This document shows, in pieces, positions 18,872 to 28,485 of a stretch of 64,000 bases of DNA (position 1 is the first letter of the stretch; each line of letters opens with the position of its first letter). Location of the stretch: the NCBI RefSeq assembly GCF_900114315.1, contig NZ_FOSQ01000016.1, positions 56,511 through 120,510 on the forward strand. The letters are read 5' to 3'. The DNA comes from Falsiroseomonas stagni DSM 19981. Its GTDB lineage: Bacteria > Pseudomonadota > Alphaproteobacteria > Acetobacterales > Acetobacteraceae. Below the pieces are notes generated by a model. It did no database searches. It was not told the origin of the DNA and was given only the letters and a program-made list of their open reading frames with translations. A program made the position numbers and the translations under genes.

Positions 18872-19957
18872 ATGAGCGACGACCTTTCCACGCTGCGGGC
18901 CGAGACCGAGGCCGCGCTGGCCGGCGCCGCCGACCTTCGCGCGCTTGATGCCGTGCGCGTCGCGGTGCTTGGCAAATCGGGCAGCCTCTCCGGCCTGCTC
19001 AAGGGCCTGGGCCAGGTGCCGGCAGACCAGCGGAAGGACCGCGGCGCCGCGCTGAACCGCCTGAAGAACGAGATCGAGGCGCTGCTCGAATCCCGCCGCG
19101 CGAGCCTTGAGGAAGCGGCGCTCGACGCCCGCCTGAAGGCGGAACGCATCGACGTGACGCTGCCGCCGCGCCCCTTCGCGCCGGCGACGGCGGCCGAGGG
19201 CGGCATCCATCCGATCAGCCGCACGATCGAGGAACTGACCGCGATCTTCGGCGCCATGGGTTTTCGCGTCGTCGAAGGCCCGGATATCGAGAGCGACTGG
19301 CACAATTTCGGCGCGCTCAACATCCCGGACCACCACCCCGCGCGCCAGGACCACGACACCTTCTACATGCCGGGCACCGACGCCAACGGCCATCGCCGCG
19401 TGCTGCGCACCCAGACCTCTCCGCTCCAGATCCGCACCATGCTGGGCGAGGCGCCGCCGATCCGCATCATCGCCCCCGGCCGCACCTACCGCGCCGACCA
19501 TGACGCGACGCACTCCCCCATGTTCCACCAGGTGGAGGGGCTGGTGATCGACCGCGGCATCACGCTCGGCCACCTCAAGGGCTGCCTCATCGACTTCCTG
19601 CGCAGCTTCTTCGGAATCAGCGACCTCCCCGTGCGCTTCCGCTCCTCCTACTTCCCCTTCACCGAGCCCTCCATGGAAGTGGACATCGGCTGGAACCGGA
19701 AGACCGGCGAATTGGGTGGCGGCGGCGACTGGCTGGAGATTCTAGGCAGCGGCATGGTCCACCCGAAGGTGCTGGCCAATTGCGGGCTCGACCCACGCGA
19801 ATGGCAGGGCTTCGCCTTCGGCATGGGGATCGAGCGCATCACCATGCTGAAGCACGGGATGCCCGATTTGCGCCCCTTCTACGAAAGCGACCTCCGCTGG
19901 CTGAAGCACTACGCCGCCGATCCGCTCTCCCCCGCTTCCCTGCACGAGGGGATCTGA
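18872..19957 (+). CDS. pheS: Phenylalanyl-tRNA synthetase alpha subunit
   Basis: A 361-residue class II aminoacyl-tRNA synthetase catalytic subunit. It has an N-terminal coiled-coil arm (residues about 1-90) and then [36 protein letters not shown], motif 2 ([23 protein letters not shown]) and motif 3 ([14 protein letters not shown]). ATG 18872 ([16 protein letters not shown]) is in the right place for the family; the frame extends upstream into rplT without support. It is followed by pheT 4 bp later. Confidence 0.97.
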   Translation: MSDDLSTLRAETEAALAGAADLRALDAVRVAVLGKSGSLSGLLKGLGQVPADQRKDRGAALNRLKNEIEALLESRRASLEEAALDARLKAERIDVTLPPRPFAPATAAEGGIHPISRTIEELTAIFGAMGFRVVEGPDIESDWHNFGALNIPDHHPARQDHDTFYMPGTDANGHRRVLRTQTSPLQIRTMLGEAPPIRIIAPGRTYRADHDATHSPMFHQVEGLVIDRGITLGHLKGCLIDFLRSFFGISDLPVRFRSSYFPFTEPSMEVDIGWNRKTGELGGGGDWLEILGSGMVHPKVLANCGLDPREWQGFAFGMGIERITMLKHGMPDLRPFYESDLRWLKHYAADPLSPASLHEGI

Positions 19958-19961
19958 CCCC

Positions 19962-22436
19962 ATGAAGTTCACCATGTCCTGGCTGCGTGAGCACCTCGAG
20001 ACCGAGGCCACGCTCGACCAGATCAGCACCACCCTCTCCGCCATCGGGATCGAGGTGGAAGGAATCGAGGATCGCGCCGCCGCCCTCGCCTCCTTCCGTA
20101 TCGCCCGCGTGATCGAGGCGACGCAGCACCCCAACGCCGATCGCTTGCGCGCGCTGCGCGTCGATCTCGGCGATGGGCGCGAATATTCCGTCGTCTGCGG
20201 CGCGCCCAACGCCCGCACCGGCATGGTCGGCGTCGCCGCCCTGCCCGGCAGCTTCATCCCCGGCACCGGGATCACGCTGAAGGTCGGCGAGATCCGCGGC
20301 GTGAAGTCGGAAGCGATGATGCTGTCGTCGCGGGAGATGGGCCTCGGGGACGACCATTCCGGCATCGTGGACCTGCCCGGGGATGCGCCCGTCGGCGCGC
20401 GCTACGTGGATTACGCCGGCCTCGACGATCCGATCATCGAGATCAAGGTCACGCCGAACCGCGGCGATGCGCTCTCCGTCCGCGGCATCGCGCGGGACCT
20501 CGCGGCGGCGGGACTCGGCACGCTGAAGCCCTGGGCGGTGGAGCCCGTGGCCGCTGCCTATCCGTCGCCGCTATCCTGGACCATCGAGGATCCGCGCGCC
20601 TGCAACTGGGTGCTCGGCCGCGCCGTGCGCGGCGTGAAAAACGGCCCCAGCCCGCAATGGCTGCAGGACCGGCTGGTGGCGATCGGGCTGCGCCCGATCA
20701 ACGCGCTGGTCGACGTCACGAACTTCTTCACCTTCGCCGTCGGCCGCCCGCTGCATGTCTTCGACACCAGCAAGGTCATGGGCACCACCCTCGCCATGCG
20801 CATGGCGAAGGACGGCGAGGAATTGCTGGCGCTGAACGGCAAGACCTACACGCTGACCAGCGAGGATGGCGTCATCGCCGATGATGCGCGCGTCGAGGCA
20901 CTCGGTGGCGTCATCGGTGGCGAGCATTCCGGCTGCGACGAGAACACCACCGAGTGTTTTCTCGAGTGCGCCCTCTTCGACCCGGTGAGGATCGCGCTGT
21001 CCGGAAGGCGGCATGACATCCGCACCGATGCGCGATCCCGCTTCGAACGCGGCATCAATCCCTCGCTGCTGCCCAAGGCGCTGGATGCCGCGACGCGGAT
21101 GATCATCGACCTCTGCGGGGGCGAGGCTTCCGACGTGGCCGCCGCCGGCACGGAGCCCGCCTGGCAGCGCGAAGCCACGCTGCGCTTCGCCCGCGTGGAG
21201 GAACTGGGCGGCCTCGACATCGCGCCCGACCTCGCGGTGGAACGCCTGACGCGCCTCGGCTTCTGCCCCGTCAAGCGGGACGAGGCTTCCGTCACCGTCG
21301 CCGTGCCGCCCTGGCGGAACGACATCGCCGGCCATGGCGCGCTGGCGCAGGACCCGTCCCTGCCGGCGGCGCGCGCCCAGGCCGCGGCCGAGGGCTGCGC
21401 GGCGATCGAGCCGGAATGCGACCTGGTCGAGGAAGTGCTGCGCCTCGGCGGCCTCGATGCCGTGCCGGCGGTGTCGCTGCCCGTCGCCTCCCCCGTCCCG
21501 CGCCCGGCGCTCTCCGCGAAGCAGTCCCGCGCGGCGCTGGCCCGGCGCGTGATGGCCGCGCGTGGATTGCTGGATTGCGTGACCTACGGCTTCCTGGCGA
21601 AGGACCAGGCGGCGCTGTTCGGGGAGACGCCGGACAACCTGCGCCTGGAAAACCCCATCGCCAGCGACCTCGACCAGATGCGCCCGACGCCGGTCGCCTC
21701 CCTCGCCTTCGCCGCCGCGCGCAATGCCGCGCGCGGCTTCGCGGATGTCGGCCTTGGCGAGATCGGCGGCGCCTATCGCGACCCCGCCAGCGGTTCCAGC
21801 CAGCTGGCCGTGGCCGCCGGTGTCCGCACCGGCATGACGGCGCCGAACTGGGCCGCGCCCGCGCGTCCCGTCGATGCGATGGATGCGAAGGGCGATGCGC
21901 TGGCGGTGCTGGCGGCGCTCGGCGTGCCGATGGCCGCCGTCTCCGTCACCACCGATGCGCCGGGCTTCTACCACCCCGGCCGCTCCGGCGTGGTGCGGCA
22001 GGGCCCGAAGGTGGTGCTGGCGACCTTCGGGGAACTGCATCCGAAGCTGCGGCGGGAGATCAACCTGGCCGGCCCCGCCGTGGCCTTCGAGGTCTTCCTG
22101 GACGCCATCCCGGACCCCAAGCGCCGCAAGAAGGCCATGCCGGACCTGCCGGCCTTCCAGCCGCTGCGGCGCGACTTCGCCTTCCTGGCGGAAGCAGGCG
22201 TCTCCGCCGACGCCGTGCTGCGCGCCGCCCGCAACGCGGACAAGGCGCTGGTGACGGATGCCGTGCTGTTCGACCGCTACGCCGGCGACAAGGTGGCGGA
22301 GGGCAAGATCAGCCTGGCCATCCAGGTCACGCTGCAACCGCGCGAGCGCACGCTGACGGATGCGGAGATCGAGGCCGCGAGCCAGAAGATCGTCGCCGCC
22401 GTCACCAAGGCGACCGGGGCGACGCTGCGCGGCTAA
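19962..22436 (+). CDS. pheT: Phenylalanyl-tRNA synthetase beta subunit
   Basis: An 824-residue beta subunit of PheST. In order: the tRNA-binding domain (QHPNADRLRALRVDLG, residues about 48-63), the B3/B4 editing region (NRGDALSVRGIARDLAA), B5 (AVPPWRNDI, near 448), the catalytic-like core (SRAALARRVMAARGLLDCVTYGF) and the ferredoxin-fold anticodon-binding end (FQPLRRDFAFLAEAGVSAD). About 28 Ala-rich residues are inserted between AVPPWRNDI and DLVEEVLRLGGLDAVP, where most PheT proteins have only a few. It converges on the DUF2218 gene with stop codons overlapping by 4 bp. Confidence 0.97.
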   Translation: MKFTMSWLREHLETEATLDQISTTLSAIGIEVEGIEDRAAALASFRIARVIEATQHPNADRLRALRVDLGDGREYSVVCGAPNARTGMVGVAALPGSFIPGTGITLKVGEIRGVKSEAMMLSSREMGLGDDHSGIVDLPGDAPVGARYVDYAGLDDPIIEIKVTPNRGDALSVRGIARDLAAAGLGTLKPWAVEPVAAAYPSPLSWTIEDPRACNWVLGRAVRGVKNGPSPQWLQDRLVAIGLRPINALVDVTNFFTFAVGRPLHVFDTSKVMGTTLAMRMAKDGEELLALNGKTYTLTSEDGVIADDARVEALGGVIGGEHSGCDENTTECFLECALFDPVRIALSGRRHDIRTDARSRFERGINPSLLPKALDAATRMIIDLCGGEASDVAAAGTEPAWQREATLRFARVEELGGLDIAPDLAVERLTRLGFCPVKRDEASVTVAVPPWRNDIAGHGALAQDPSLPAARAQAAAEGCAAIEPECDLVEEVLRLGGLDAVPAVSLPVASPVPRPALSAKQSRAALARRVMAARGLLDCVTYGFLAKDQAALFGETPDNLRLENPIASDLDQMRPTPVASLAFAAARNAARGFADVGLGEIGGAYRDPASGSSQLAVAAGVRTGMTAPNWAAPARPVDAMDAKGDALAVLAALGVPMAAVSVTTDAPGFYHPGRSGVVRQGPKVVLATFGELHPKLRREINLAGPAVAFEVFLDAIPDPKRRKKAMPDLPAFQPLRRDFAFLAEAGVSADAVLRAARNADKALVTDAVLFDRYAGDKVAEGKISLAIQVTLQPRERTLTDAEIEAASQKIVAAVTKATGATLRG

Positions 22437-22714
22437 CCCGGCTGCCAGACCACCTGCGGCGGATCGCGGAAGGCGAAGCGCAGCAGGTGGTCGGCCACCA
22501 CCTTCTGCATCCGCGCCATCACGGCCTCCTCCGCCGTGGTCAGGCGCAGGACCAGCGCGCCCTCCTCGGCTTCCAATTCGCAGAGGGCTTCCGGGAACTC
22601 GATCCGGCCCTGCCGCTCGTCATGGCTTGCGGGGATGCGGTGGGCGAAATGCTTGCAGAGCTGGCCGAGGTAGCGGGACGGCGTCGCGGTCTCGACGCGG
22701 GCGGTGGTGATCAT
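22433..22714 (-). CDS. DUF2218 protein
   Basis: A 93-residue DUF2218 member: TPSRYLGQLCKHFAHRIPASHDERQGRIEFPEALCELEAEEGAL...VADHLLRFAFRD. Function is unknown; DUF2218 genes often sit beside metal or redox regulators. ATG 22714 has AGGGG 8 bases upstream; a GTG at 22723 would overlap the PadR stop as GTGA. Either way it is translationally coupled to the PadR-family gene, so the pair is likely co-regulated by the palindromic operator at 23291-23328. Confidence 0.8.
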   Translation of the reverse strand: MITTARVETATPSRYLGQLCKHFAHRIPASHDERQGRIEFPEALCELEAEEGALVLRLTTAEEAVMARMQKVVADHLLRFAFRDPPQVVWQPG

Positions 22715-22719
22715 GGCGC

Positions 22720-23277
22720 TCACCCCTGCTCCACCACGCGGGCCGCGGCGTCGATGGCGTCCGCGATGCGCTGGCGGTGCCCGGCATCGATCGGGCCCTG
22801 CGACATCCGCATGCGCAGCGCGAGCTTCAGGTTCTCCATCGCGCGGCGGATCTGCATCGTCGCCGCCACGCCTTCGCCGCCGTCCGAATGGGTCATCCGG
22901 GCGAGGATAGCGTCCACCACTGCCCTGCTCTCGGCCAGCGCCTGCTCACCCTCCTCCGTCACGGTGTAGAGCTTGCGGCTGCCCTCCGTCGTGGCGGTGA
23001 CCTGGCCGATCTCCTCCAGCAGCGTCAGGGTGGGGTAGATGACGCCCGGGCTCGGCGAATAGGCGCCGGCCAGGCGTTCCTCGATGGCCTTGATGATCTC
23101 GTAGCCGTGGCGCGGCTTCTCCGCGATCAAAGCGAGGATGACCAGGCGCAGATCGCCCTGGCCGAACATCCGGCCACCGAAGCCGCCGCGGCGGTGGTGG
23201 TTCGGGCCGTGGCCGCCCTCGCGGCCGAAGCCATGGCCGAAGCGACGGCCTTCATGACGGAGGAAGTGATGGAACAT
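22720..23277 (-). CDS. PadR-family transcriptional regulator
   Basis: A 185-residue repressor. A His/Gly/Arg-rich N-terminal tail (FHHFLRHEGRRFGHGFG...GPNHHRRGGFGGRMFG) precedes the PadR winged helix: LRLVILALIAEKPRHGYEIIKAIEERL...SPGVIYPTLTLLEEIG. The C-terminal half is a helical dimerisation region. The His-rich tail could bind metal. ATG 23277 is chosen because it lies between the coding region and the palindromic operator; the longer upstream frame would cover the operator. Autoregulation is likely from operator position. Confidence 0.9.
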   Translation of the reverse strand: MFHHFLRHEGRRFGHGFGREGGHGPNHHRRGGFGGRMFGQGDLRLVILALIAEKPRHGYEIIKAIEERLAGAYSPSPGVIYPTLTLLEEIGQVTATTEGSRKLYTVTEEGEQALAESRAVVDAILARMTHSDGGEGVAATMQIRRAMENLKLALRMRMSQGPIDAGHRQRIADAIDAAARVVEQG

Positions 23278-23290
23278 GGGCTCTCCGATT

Positions 23291-23363
23291 GAACTCCGAT
23301 ATATCTGATATTCGATATATCGAAGTTCGGTCGCCAGCCTCAAGTAAGATATATCGACGATAT
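23291..23363. promoter_or_regulatory. Palindromic operators upstream of padR
   Basis: Two 15-base arms (GAACTCCGATATATC at 23291-23305 and GATATATCGAAGTTC at 23314-23328) are complementary at 14 of 15 positions around an 8-base spacer. A second, perfect 13-base palindrome ATATCGACGATAT lies at 23351-23363. They occupy the 90-bp gap between padR and the ridA-like gene. AT-rich dyads of this kind just upstream of a PadR gene are expected to be its autoregulatory binding sites. The second site abuts the end of the RidA gene. Confidence 0.75.
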
Positions 23364-23367
23364 GTAA

Positions 23368-23760
23368 CTAGCCTGCCTTCTCGCCGAGATAGGCCGTCGC
23401 GTCGATCTCCACGAGGCAGTCGGGGGAGCCAAGACCCGTAACGATGCAGGAGACGCGGTGCGGCCCGTCTTCCGCGAAATTGGCGAAGTAGACCTCGTTC
23501 ATCGGCTCCCAGTTCGCGCGGTCCGTCACATAGACCGTGCACTTCACCACGTCCTTCAGACTGCCGCCGGCCTCCTCGATCACCGTGCGGATGTTGTCGA
23601 TGCATTGCTGCGTCTGGGCGCGGACGTCGCCGATGGCGAAGCGGCCGTCGCGATCGCGGCCGGTGAAGCAGACGAACATGAACCCGCCCGCGATGGTGGC
23701 GTGGGGGAAGGGTCGGCTGCCCTTGAAGACCTTGTCGGAGATGATGCCCTTTTTCGGCAT
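23368..23760 (-). CDS. RidA/YjgF-family protein
   Basis: A 130-residue RidA-superfamily protein. Members hydrolyse reactive enamine/imine intermediates or have related roles, usually as trimers in the cytoplasm. The pattern QTQQCIDNIRTVIEEAGGSLKDVVKCTVYVTDRANWEPMNEVYFANF is typical. GPHRVSCIVTGL retains an Arg where RidA has its substrate-binding Arg; EIDATAYLG closes the domain. ATG 23760 (MPKKGIISDKVFKGSRPF). It is on the same strand as padR and 90 bp upstream of it, with the operators between, so its own transcription is probably separate. Confidence 0.88.
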   Translation of the reverse strand: MPKKGIISDKVFKGSRPFPHATIAGGFMFVCFTGRDRDGRFAIGDVRAQTQQCIDNIRTVIEEAGGSLKDVVKCTVYVTDRANWEPMNEVYFANFAEDGPHRVSCIVTGLGSPDCLVEIDATAYLGEKAG

Positions 23761-23896
23761 GGCCCGGCTTCCTGCTGTGGTGGTGGGCGCATTCTAGAAC
23801 CGTTGCACGCGCGGAAGGCAGCCCCACGCCCGATGACGGGGCCGTGAATGATTCATGGCCTTCCGGCCACGCGACGGCGGTTGCTAGCCTCTCCGC

Positions 23897-24886
23897 ATGA
23901 TCCTCCGCCGCACGCTGCTCGCTACCGCCGCCCTGCCCCTCGCCGCCCCGGCGCTCGGCCAGATATCCACCACGCGGCCCCTGCGCCTCATCGTGCCGAA
24001 CCCGCCGGGCGGGCAATCCGACACCATCGCGCGCCTCTACGGGGAGGCGATCCAGGCCACCTCCGGCCAGGCCGTGGTGGTCGAGAATCGCAGCGGCGCG
24101 AACGGGTTGCTGGCCATGGACGTGGTCGCCAAGGCGCCGCCGGATGGGCTGACCACGGGCCTTTTCAGCATCACCATGTTCACCTCGCTTCCCGCCATGA
24201 TGCCGCGCATGCCGCTCGACGTGGACCGGGACGTGACGGCCATCACCAGCGTGGTCACCAGCACGGTGCTCTGCGTGGTGCAGGAACGGCGGGCACGGGA
24301 GCGTGGATGGACCGATTTCCGCGCCCTGGTGGAATGGGCGAAGCGGCCCGGCAACGGCCTGACCAATGGGGCGGCGAGCAGCGGCGGGGCGTCCCATCTG
24401 CTGACCGCCACCATCGCGCGCCGGGCAGGCGCCGACATCACCGTGGTGCCCTATCGCGGCGGCGCGCCGGCGCTGAACGACGTCCTGGCCGGCACCATCG
24501 ACATGGCCTTCGACTTCATGCCTGCCTTGCTGCCCCATGTCGCCGCCGGCACGCTGCGCGCCCTGGCCGTCGGGTCGCGGGACCGCGTGCCCTTCCTGCC
24601 GGACATCCCGGGGATGGGCGAGTTCGCCGATCTCGGCATCGGCGACCTCGACCTGCAATCCTGGAACGTGCTCTCCGGCCCCGCCGGCCTGCCGCCGGAG
24701 TTGCAGGCCCGCACGGTGGAATTGTTCCGCCGCGCCAACACCCATCCGGGGTTGGAGGAGCGGCTGCGCCAGAACGGCCTGCTTTCCCTGCCCCCGGTGG
24801 AGCCCGCCGCCGTGCGCGCCCGCATCCTGGCGGACCGGCCGCGCTGGGCGGAGATGGTGCAGATCAGCGGCGCGCGGATCGAATAG
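23897..24886 (+). CDS. TctC/Bug-family periplasmic binding protein (1)
   Basis: A 329-residue tripartite tricarboxylate transporter-type receptor. Signal peptide (MILRRTLLATAALPLAAPALGQ), then RPLRLIVPNPPGGQSDTIARLYGE, VVVENRSGANGLLAMDVVAKAPPDG, ANGAASSGGASHLLTATIARRAGADITVVPYRGGAPALNDVLAGTIDMAFDF. These are the two conserved beta-loop motifs that hold the carboxylate ligand. No tctA/tctB membrane genes are nearby, as is usual for this expanded family. Ligand unknown. It stands alone between ridA and the VOC gene. Confidence 0.9.
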   Translation: MILRRTLLATAALPLAAPALGQISTTRPLRLIVPNPPGGQSDTIARLYGEAIQATSGQAVVVENRSGANGLLAMDVVAKAPPDGLTTGLFSITMFTSLPAMMPRMPLDVDRDVTAITSVVTSTVLCVVQERRARERGWTDFRALVEWAKRPGNGLTNGAASSGGASHLLTATIARRAGADITVVPYRGGAPALNDVLAGTIDMAFDFMPALLPHVAAGTLRALAVGSRDRVPFLPDIPGMGEFADLGIGDLDLQSWNVLSGPAGLPPELQARTVELFRRANTHPGLEERLRQNGLLSLPPVEPAAVRARILADRPRWAEMVQISGARIE

Positions 24887-24892
24887 GGGCGG

Positions 24893-25297
24893 TCAGCCCG
24901 CCACCATCAGCATCCACTGCACCCCGAAGCGGTCCACCACCACGCCGAAGCGGGGGGAGAAGAAGGTGCGGCCGGGCGGCATCCGCACCACCCCACCCTC
25001 GGCCAGCGCCGCGAAGTGGCGGTCCACCGTCGCCTCGTCCGGCAGCGTCACCGCCAGGCCGAAGCCGGTGAAGCCCGGCGCCTCCGTGCAGCCGCCGTCG
25101 GAGGCGAGGACCCGGGCATCGCCGATCCGCATCTCGGCATGCATCACTTTATCCTCCGACCCTGGTGGACCGTACAGGCCGTCCGGGTTGTCGCGGAAGC
25201 GCATCAGGGCAGTGACCTCCGCGCCCAGGGCTTCCTTGTAGAAGCCCAGCGCTTCCTCGCACTGGCCTTCGAAGAACAGGTAGGGTTGGACGGGCAT
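24893..25297 (-). CDS. VOC superfamily protein, PhnB-like
   Basis: A 134-residue glyoxalase/bleomycin-resistance (VOC) fold protein of the PhnB-like branch: PYLFFEGQCEEALGFYKEALGAEVTALMRF, EDKVMHAEMRIGDARVLASDG, FTGFGLAVTLPDEATVDRHFAALAEGGVV, FFSPRFGVVVDRFGVQWMLMV. It is small, cytoplasmic and probably dimeric. Family members are often annotated as methyltransferase-like without proof; the actual function is unknown. It is convergent with the TctC-like gene, with a 6-bp gap. Confidence 0.85.
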   Translation of the reverse strand: MPVQPYLFFEGQCEEALGFYKEALGAEVTALMRFRDNPDGLYGPPGSEDKVMHAEMRIGDARVLASDGGCTEAPGFTGFGLAVTLPDEATVDRHFAALAEGGVVRMPPGRTFFSPRFGVVVDRFGVQWMLMVAG

Positions 25298-25419
25298 CGC
25301 ATGCCTCCCTCAGTCATTAAACCGATTGGTAAAGTTATGCCGTGCCGATGGCAAGCCCCTTCCCCGGGCCTGACGCCGCCGCGGTTCTGCGCCACCCTGG
25401 CGCGCAGGGGCGGAGGCGG

Positions 25420-26580
25420 ATGATGGGCAAGACGTGGCAGCTGGCGGTGCTGTGCCTGGCGGTGGTGCTGGTGCTTTCCGTCTGGTTCGCCGGCACCGCC
25501 GCCGTGCCGCGACTGATCGCGGAGGGGCTGATCGCCCCTGGCCGTGCCGGGTCCCTGACCATGGCGGTGCAGCTGGGCTTCGTGGCGGGCACGCTGGTCT
25601 CCGCCGTGCTGTCCCTGGCGGACCGGCGGGACCCGCGGCGCCTGTTCCTGGGCTCCGCGCTGCTGGCCTCAGCCGCCACCCTGGCGCAGACGCAGGTGGA
25701 GCCCTCCGGCACCGCCGCGCTGCTGCTGCGATTCGTGGCGGGGGCCGCCATGGCGGGGGTCTATCCCGTGGGCATGAAGCTGGCGGCGAGCTGGGCGAAA
25801 GGCGACCTCGGCCTGCTGATCGGGCTGCTGGTGGGTGCCGTCACGCTGGGCTCCGCCCTGCCCCACCTGGCGCCGAGCCTGCTGGCGGGGCTCGGCTGGC
25901 AGGCGGCGTATCTGGGCGCGGGGGTGCTGGCGGCGGCGGGCGGCCTGCTGATCCTGGCCTTCACGCCCGGGCCGATCATGGGCACCCGCCCGCCCTTCCG
26001 CCCCGCCCAGGCGCTGGAAGCTTGGCGGAACAAGGGGTTGCGGCTCGCGAATCTCGGCTATCTCGGCCACATGTGGGAACTTTATGCCATGTGGGCCTGG
26101 GTGGGGCTGTTCCTGGCGGGCGTGCTGGGCGGCCAGGCGGGGCCCTGGACCTTCGCGGTGGTGGCGTCCGGCGCGCTGGGCTGCGTGGCGGCGGGGCTGC
26201 TGGCGGATCGGTGGAACAGGGCCAGCGTGGCGGCACTCTGCATGCTCGTCTCCGGCAGTTGCGCCCTGCTGGCGGGGCCGGCCGCGGCGCTGGGGCCGGC
26301 GGTGGTGCTGGCCCTGGCGCTGGTCTGGGGCTTCGCGGTGGTGGCGGATTCGGCGCAGTTCTCCGCCTGCATCGTGACGCTCTCGCCCCCGGACTATGTG
26401 GGCACCATGCTGACGGTGCAGACCAGCCTCGGCTTCCTGCTGACGGCGCTGACCATCTTCCTGGTGCCGGCCGCGGTGGGGTGGCTCGGCTGGGACTGGG
26501 CCTTCGCCGTGCTGGCCCCGGGGCCGCTGCTGGGGGCGATCGCGATGCTGAAGCTGCGCCCCTTGCTGTTGGCGCGTTAA
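25420..26580 (+). CDS. Major facilitator superfamily transporter
   Basis: About 386 residues with roughly 12 hydrophobic helices, starting MMGKTWQLAVLCLAVVLVLSVWFAGTAAVP. Helices 2-3 carry the loop SLADRRDPRRLFLG, an A-motif-like sequence. The second half repeats the pattern (AAGLLADRWNRASVAAL). ATG 25420 (or 25423) has GGAGG 4-8 bases upstream and opens into helix 1; the upstream GTG at 25342 adds a non-hydrophobic Pro-rich tail and is less likely. Substrate unknown. The lysine- and acid-poor core resembles CynX/NimT-type permeases, but this is weak evidence. Confidence 0.83.
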   Translation: MMGKTWQLAVLCLAVVLVLSVWFAGTAAVPRLIAEGLIAPGRAGSLTMAVQLGFVAGTLVSAVLSLADRRDPRRLFLGSALLASAATLAQTQVEPSGTAALLLRFVAGAAMAGVYPVGMKLAASWAKGDLGLLIGLLVGAVTLGSALPHLAPSLLAGLGWQAAYLGAGVLAAAGGLLILAFTPGPIMGTRPPFRPAQALEAWRNKGLRLANLGYLGHMWELYAMWAWVGLFLAGVLGGQAGPWTFAVVASGALGCVAAGLLADRWNRASVAALCMLVSGSCALLAGPAAALGPAVVLALALVWGFAVVADSAQFSACIVTLSPPDYVGTMLTVQTSLGFLLTALTIFLVPAAVGWLGWDWAFAVLAPGPLLGAIAMLKLRPLLLAR

Positions 26581-26640
26581 GCCAAAGCTTTCCTCCGCGC
26601 CATACAACCCCTATGTGAGCCTCAAACCCGCAGGCCCCTC

Positions 26641-28446
26641 ATGACCGACGTACCCCTCGACCGCATCCGCAACTTCTCCATCATCGCCCATATCGACCAT
26701 GGGAAATCCACGCTCGCCGACCGCCTGATCCAGACCACGGGCACGGTCGCGCTGCGGGACATGAAGGAACAGCTCCTCGACAACATGGAGCTGGAGCGGG
26801 AGCGCGGCATCACCATCAAGGCGCAGACCGTCCGCCTGGCCTACAAGGCGCAGGACGGGCTGACCTATACGCTCAACCTGATGGACACGCCCGGCCACGT
26901 GGACTTCGCCTATGAGGTCAGCCGGTCGCTCGCGGCCTGCGAGGGGTCGCTGCTGGTGGTCGATGCCTCCCAGGGCGTGGAGGCGCAGACGCTGGCCAAT
27001 GTCTACCAGGCCATCGACGCGCATCACGAGATCGTCCCGGTCCTCAACAAGATCGACCTGCCCGCCGCCGAGCCCGACCGGGTGAAGCAGCAGATCGAGG
27101 ATGTGATCGGCATCGATGCGTCGGACGCCGTGATGATCAGCGCCAAGACCGGCGTGAACATCGAAGGCGTGCTGGAAGCCATCGTCACCCGCCTGCCCGC
27201 CCCGACGGGCAACCCGGCAGGGCCGCTGAAGGCGCTGCTGGTGGATAGCTGGTACGACGCCTATCTCGGCGTCGTCGTGCTGGTGCGCATCAAGGATGGC
27301 GTGCTCCGCAAGGGCATGAAGATCCGCATGATGTCGAACGGGTCCACCCATACGGTGGAACAGGTCGGCGTCTTCACGCCCAAGATGGTGCCGGTCGACT
27401 ACCTGAGCCCCGGCGAGATGGGCTTCGTCACCGCCGCGATCAAAACCGTGGCCGACACCAATGTCGGCGACACGTTGACCGAGGACCGCAACCCCGCCGC
27501 CGAAGCCCTGCCCGGCTTCAAGCCCAGCGTGCCGGTCGTCTGGTGCGGCCTGTATCCCGTGGACGCCGATGACTTCGAGAAGCTGCGGGAGAGCGTGGGC
27601 AAGCTGCGCCTCAACGACAGCAGCTTCCACTACGAGGCCGAGCACAGCGCGGCGCTCGGCATGGGGTATCGCTGCGGCTTCCTCGGCCTGCTGCACCTGG
27701 AGATCGTGCAGGAGCGCCTGTCCCGCGAATTCGACCTCGACCTGATCGCGACGGCGCCGAGCGTGGTCTACAAGATCCGCCGCACCAACGGCGTGGTGAG
27801 CGAATTGCACAACCCCGCCGACATGCCCGATCCCTCCGTGATCGATGAGATCGAGGAGCCCTGGATCAAGGCGACGATCATGGTGCCCGACGAGTATCTC
27901 GGCCCCGTGCTGACGCTGTGCAGCGAACGCCGCGGCCAGCAGCTGGAACTGACCTATGTCGGCGCCCGCGCCATGGCGGTCTATCGCCTGCCGCTGAACG
28001 AGGTGGTGTTCGACTTCTACGACCGCCTGAAGTCGATCAGCCGCGGCTATGCGAGCTTCGACTACCAGGTGGACGACTACGTCGCCGGCGACCTGGTGAA
28101 GATCTCGATCCTGGTGAATGCGGAACCGGTGGACGCGCTGTCCTTCATGGCCCACCGCAGCCAGGCGGACCGCCGCGGCCGGCAGATCTGCGAGAAGCTG
28201 AAGGAGCTGATCCCCCGCCAGCTCTTCAAGATTCCGATCCAGGCCGCGATCGGCGGCCGCGTCATCGCGCGTGAAACCATCAGCGCCATGTCGAAGGACG
28301 TGACCGCCAAATGCTACGGCGGCGACATCAGCCGCAAGCGCAAGCTCCTCGACAAGCAGAAGGAGGGCAAGAAGCGCATGCGCCAGTTCGGCAAGGTGGA
28401 AATCCCGCAGAGCGCCTTCATCGCCGCGCTCAAGATGGACGCCTGA
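26641..28446 (+). CDS. lepA: Elongation factor 4 (LepA)
   Basis: A 601-residue translational GTPase that back-translocates stalled ribosomes. G-domain motifs: [19 protein letters not shown] (P-loop), the [11 protein letters not shown] switch, DTPGHVDF and [10 protein letters not shown]. Then EF-G-like domains, and the LepA-specific C-terminus ending [35 protein letters not shown]. Full length for the family. Followed by a perfect hairpin and a convergent TctC-like gene. Confidence 0.98.
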   Translation: MTDVPLDRIRNFSIIAHIDHGKSTLADRLIQTTGTVALRDMKEQLLDNMELERERGITIKAQTVRLAYKAQDGLTYTLNLMDTPGHVDFAYEVSRSLAACEGSLLVVDASQGVEAQTLANVYQAIDAHHEIVPVLNKIDLPAAEPDRVKQQIEDVIGIDASDAVMISAKTGVNIEGVLEAIVTRLPAPTGNPAGPLKALLVDSWYDAYLGVVVLVRIKDGVLRKGMKIRMMSNGSTHTVEQVGVFTPKMVPVDYLSPGEMGFVTAAIKTVADTNVGDTLTEDRNPAAEALPGFKPSVPVVWCGLYPVDADDFEKLRESVGKLRLNDSSFHYEAEHSAALGMGYRCGFLGLLHLEIVQERLSREFDLDLIATAPSVVYKIRRTNGVVSELHNPADMPDPSVIDEIEEPWIKATIMVPDEYLGPVLTLCSERRGQQLELTYVGARAMAVYRLPLNEVVFDFYDRLKSISRGYASFDYQVDDYVAGDLVKISILVNAEPVDALSFMAHRSQADRRGRQICEKLKELIPRQLFKIPIQAAIGGRVIARETISAMSKDVTAKCYGGDISRKRKLLDKQKEGKKRMRQFGKVEIPQSAFIAALKMDA

Positions 28447-28455
28447 GGCAAGCTT

Positions 28456-28479
28456 CCGGGGCGGCGGCTGCCGCCCCGG
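28456..28479. terminator. Hairpin between lepA and convergent gene
   Basis: CCGGGGCGGC and GCCGCCCCGG pair perfectly over 10 bp around a GGCT loop, 10 bp after the lepA stop. The convergent TctC-like gene ends 7 bp later. Probably a shared, bidirectional terminator; only two Ts follow on the plus strand. Confidence 0.6.
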
Positions 28480-28485
28480 TTCCCG

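Noticed and set aside
20571..22337. 588-codon minus-strand frame antisense to pheT
   Set aside because: PheT is complete and in the expected operon; the antisense product is compositionally biased.
26611..28155. 514-codon minus-strand frame antisense to lepA
   Set aside because: Shadow of the LepA codon pattern; His/Asp/Gly/Arg-rich, no motif.
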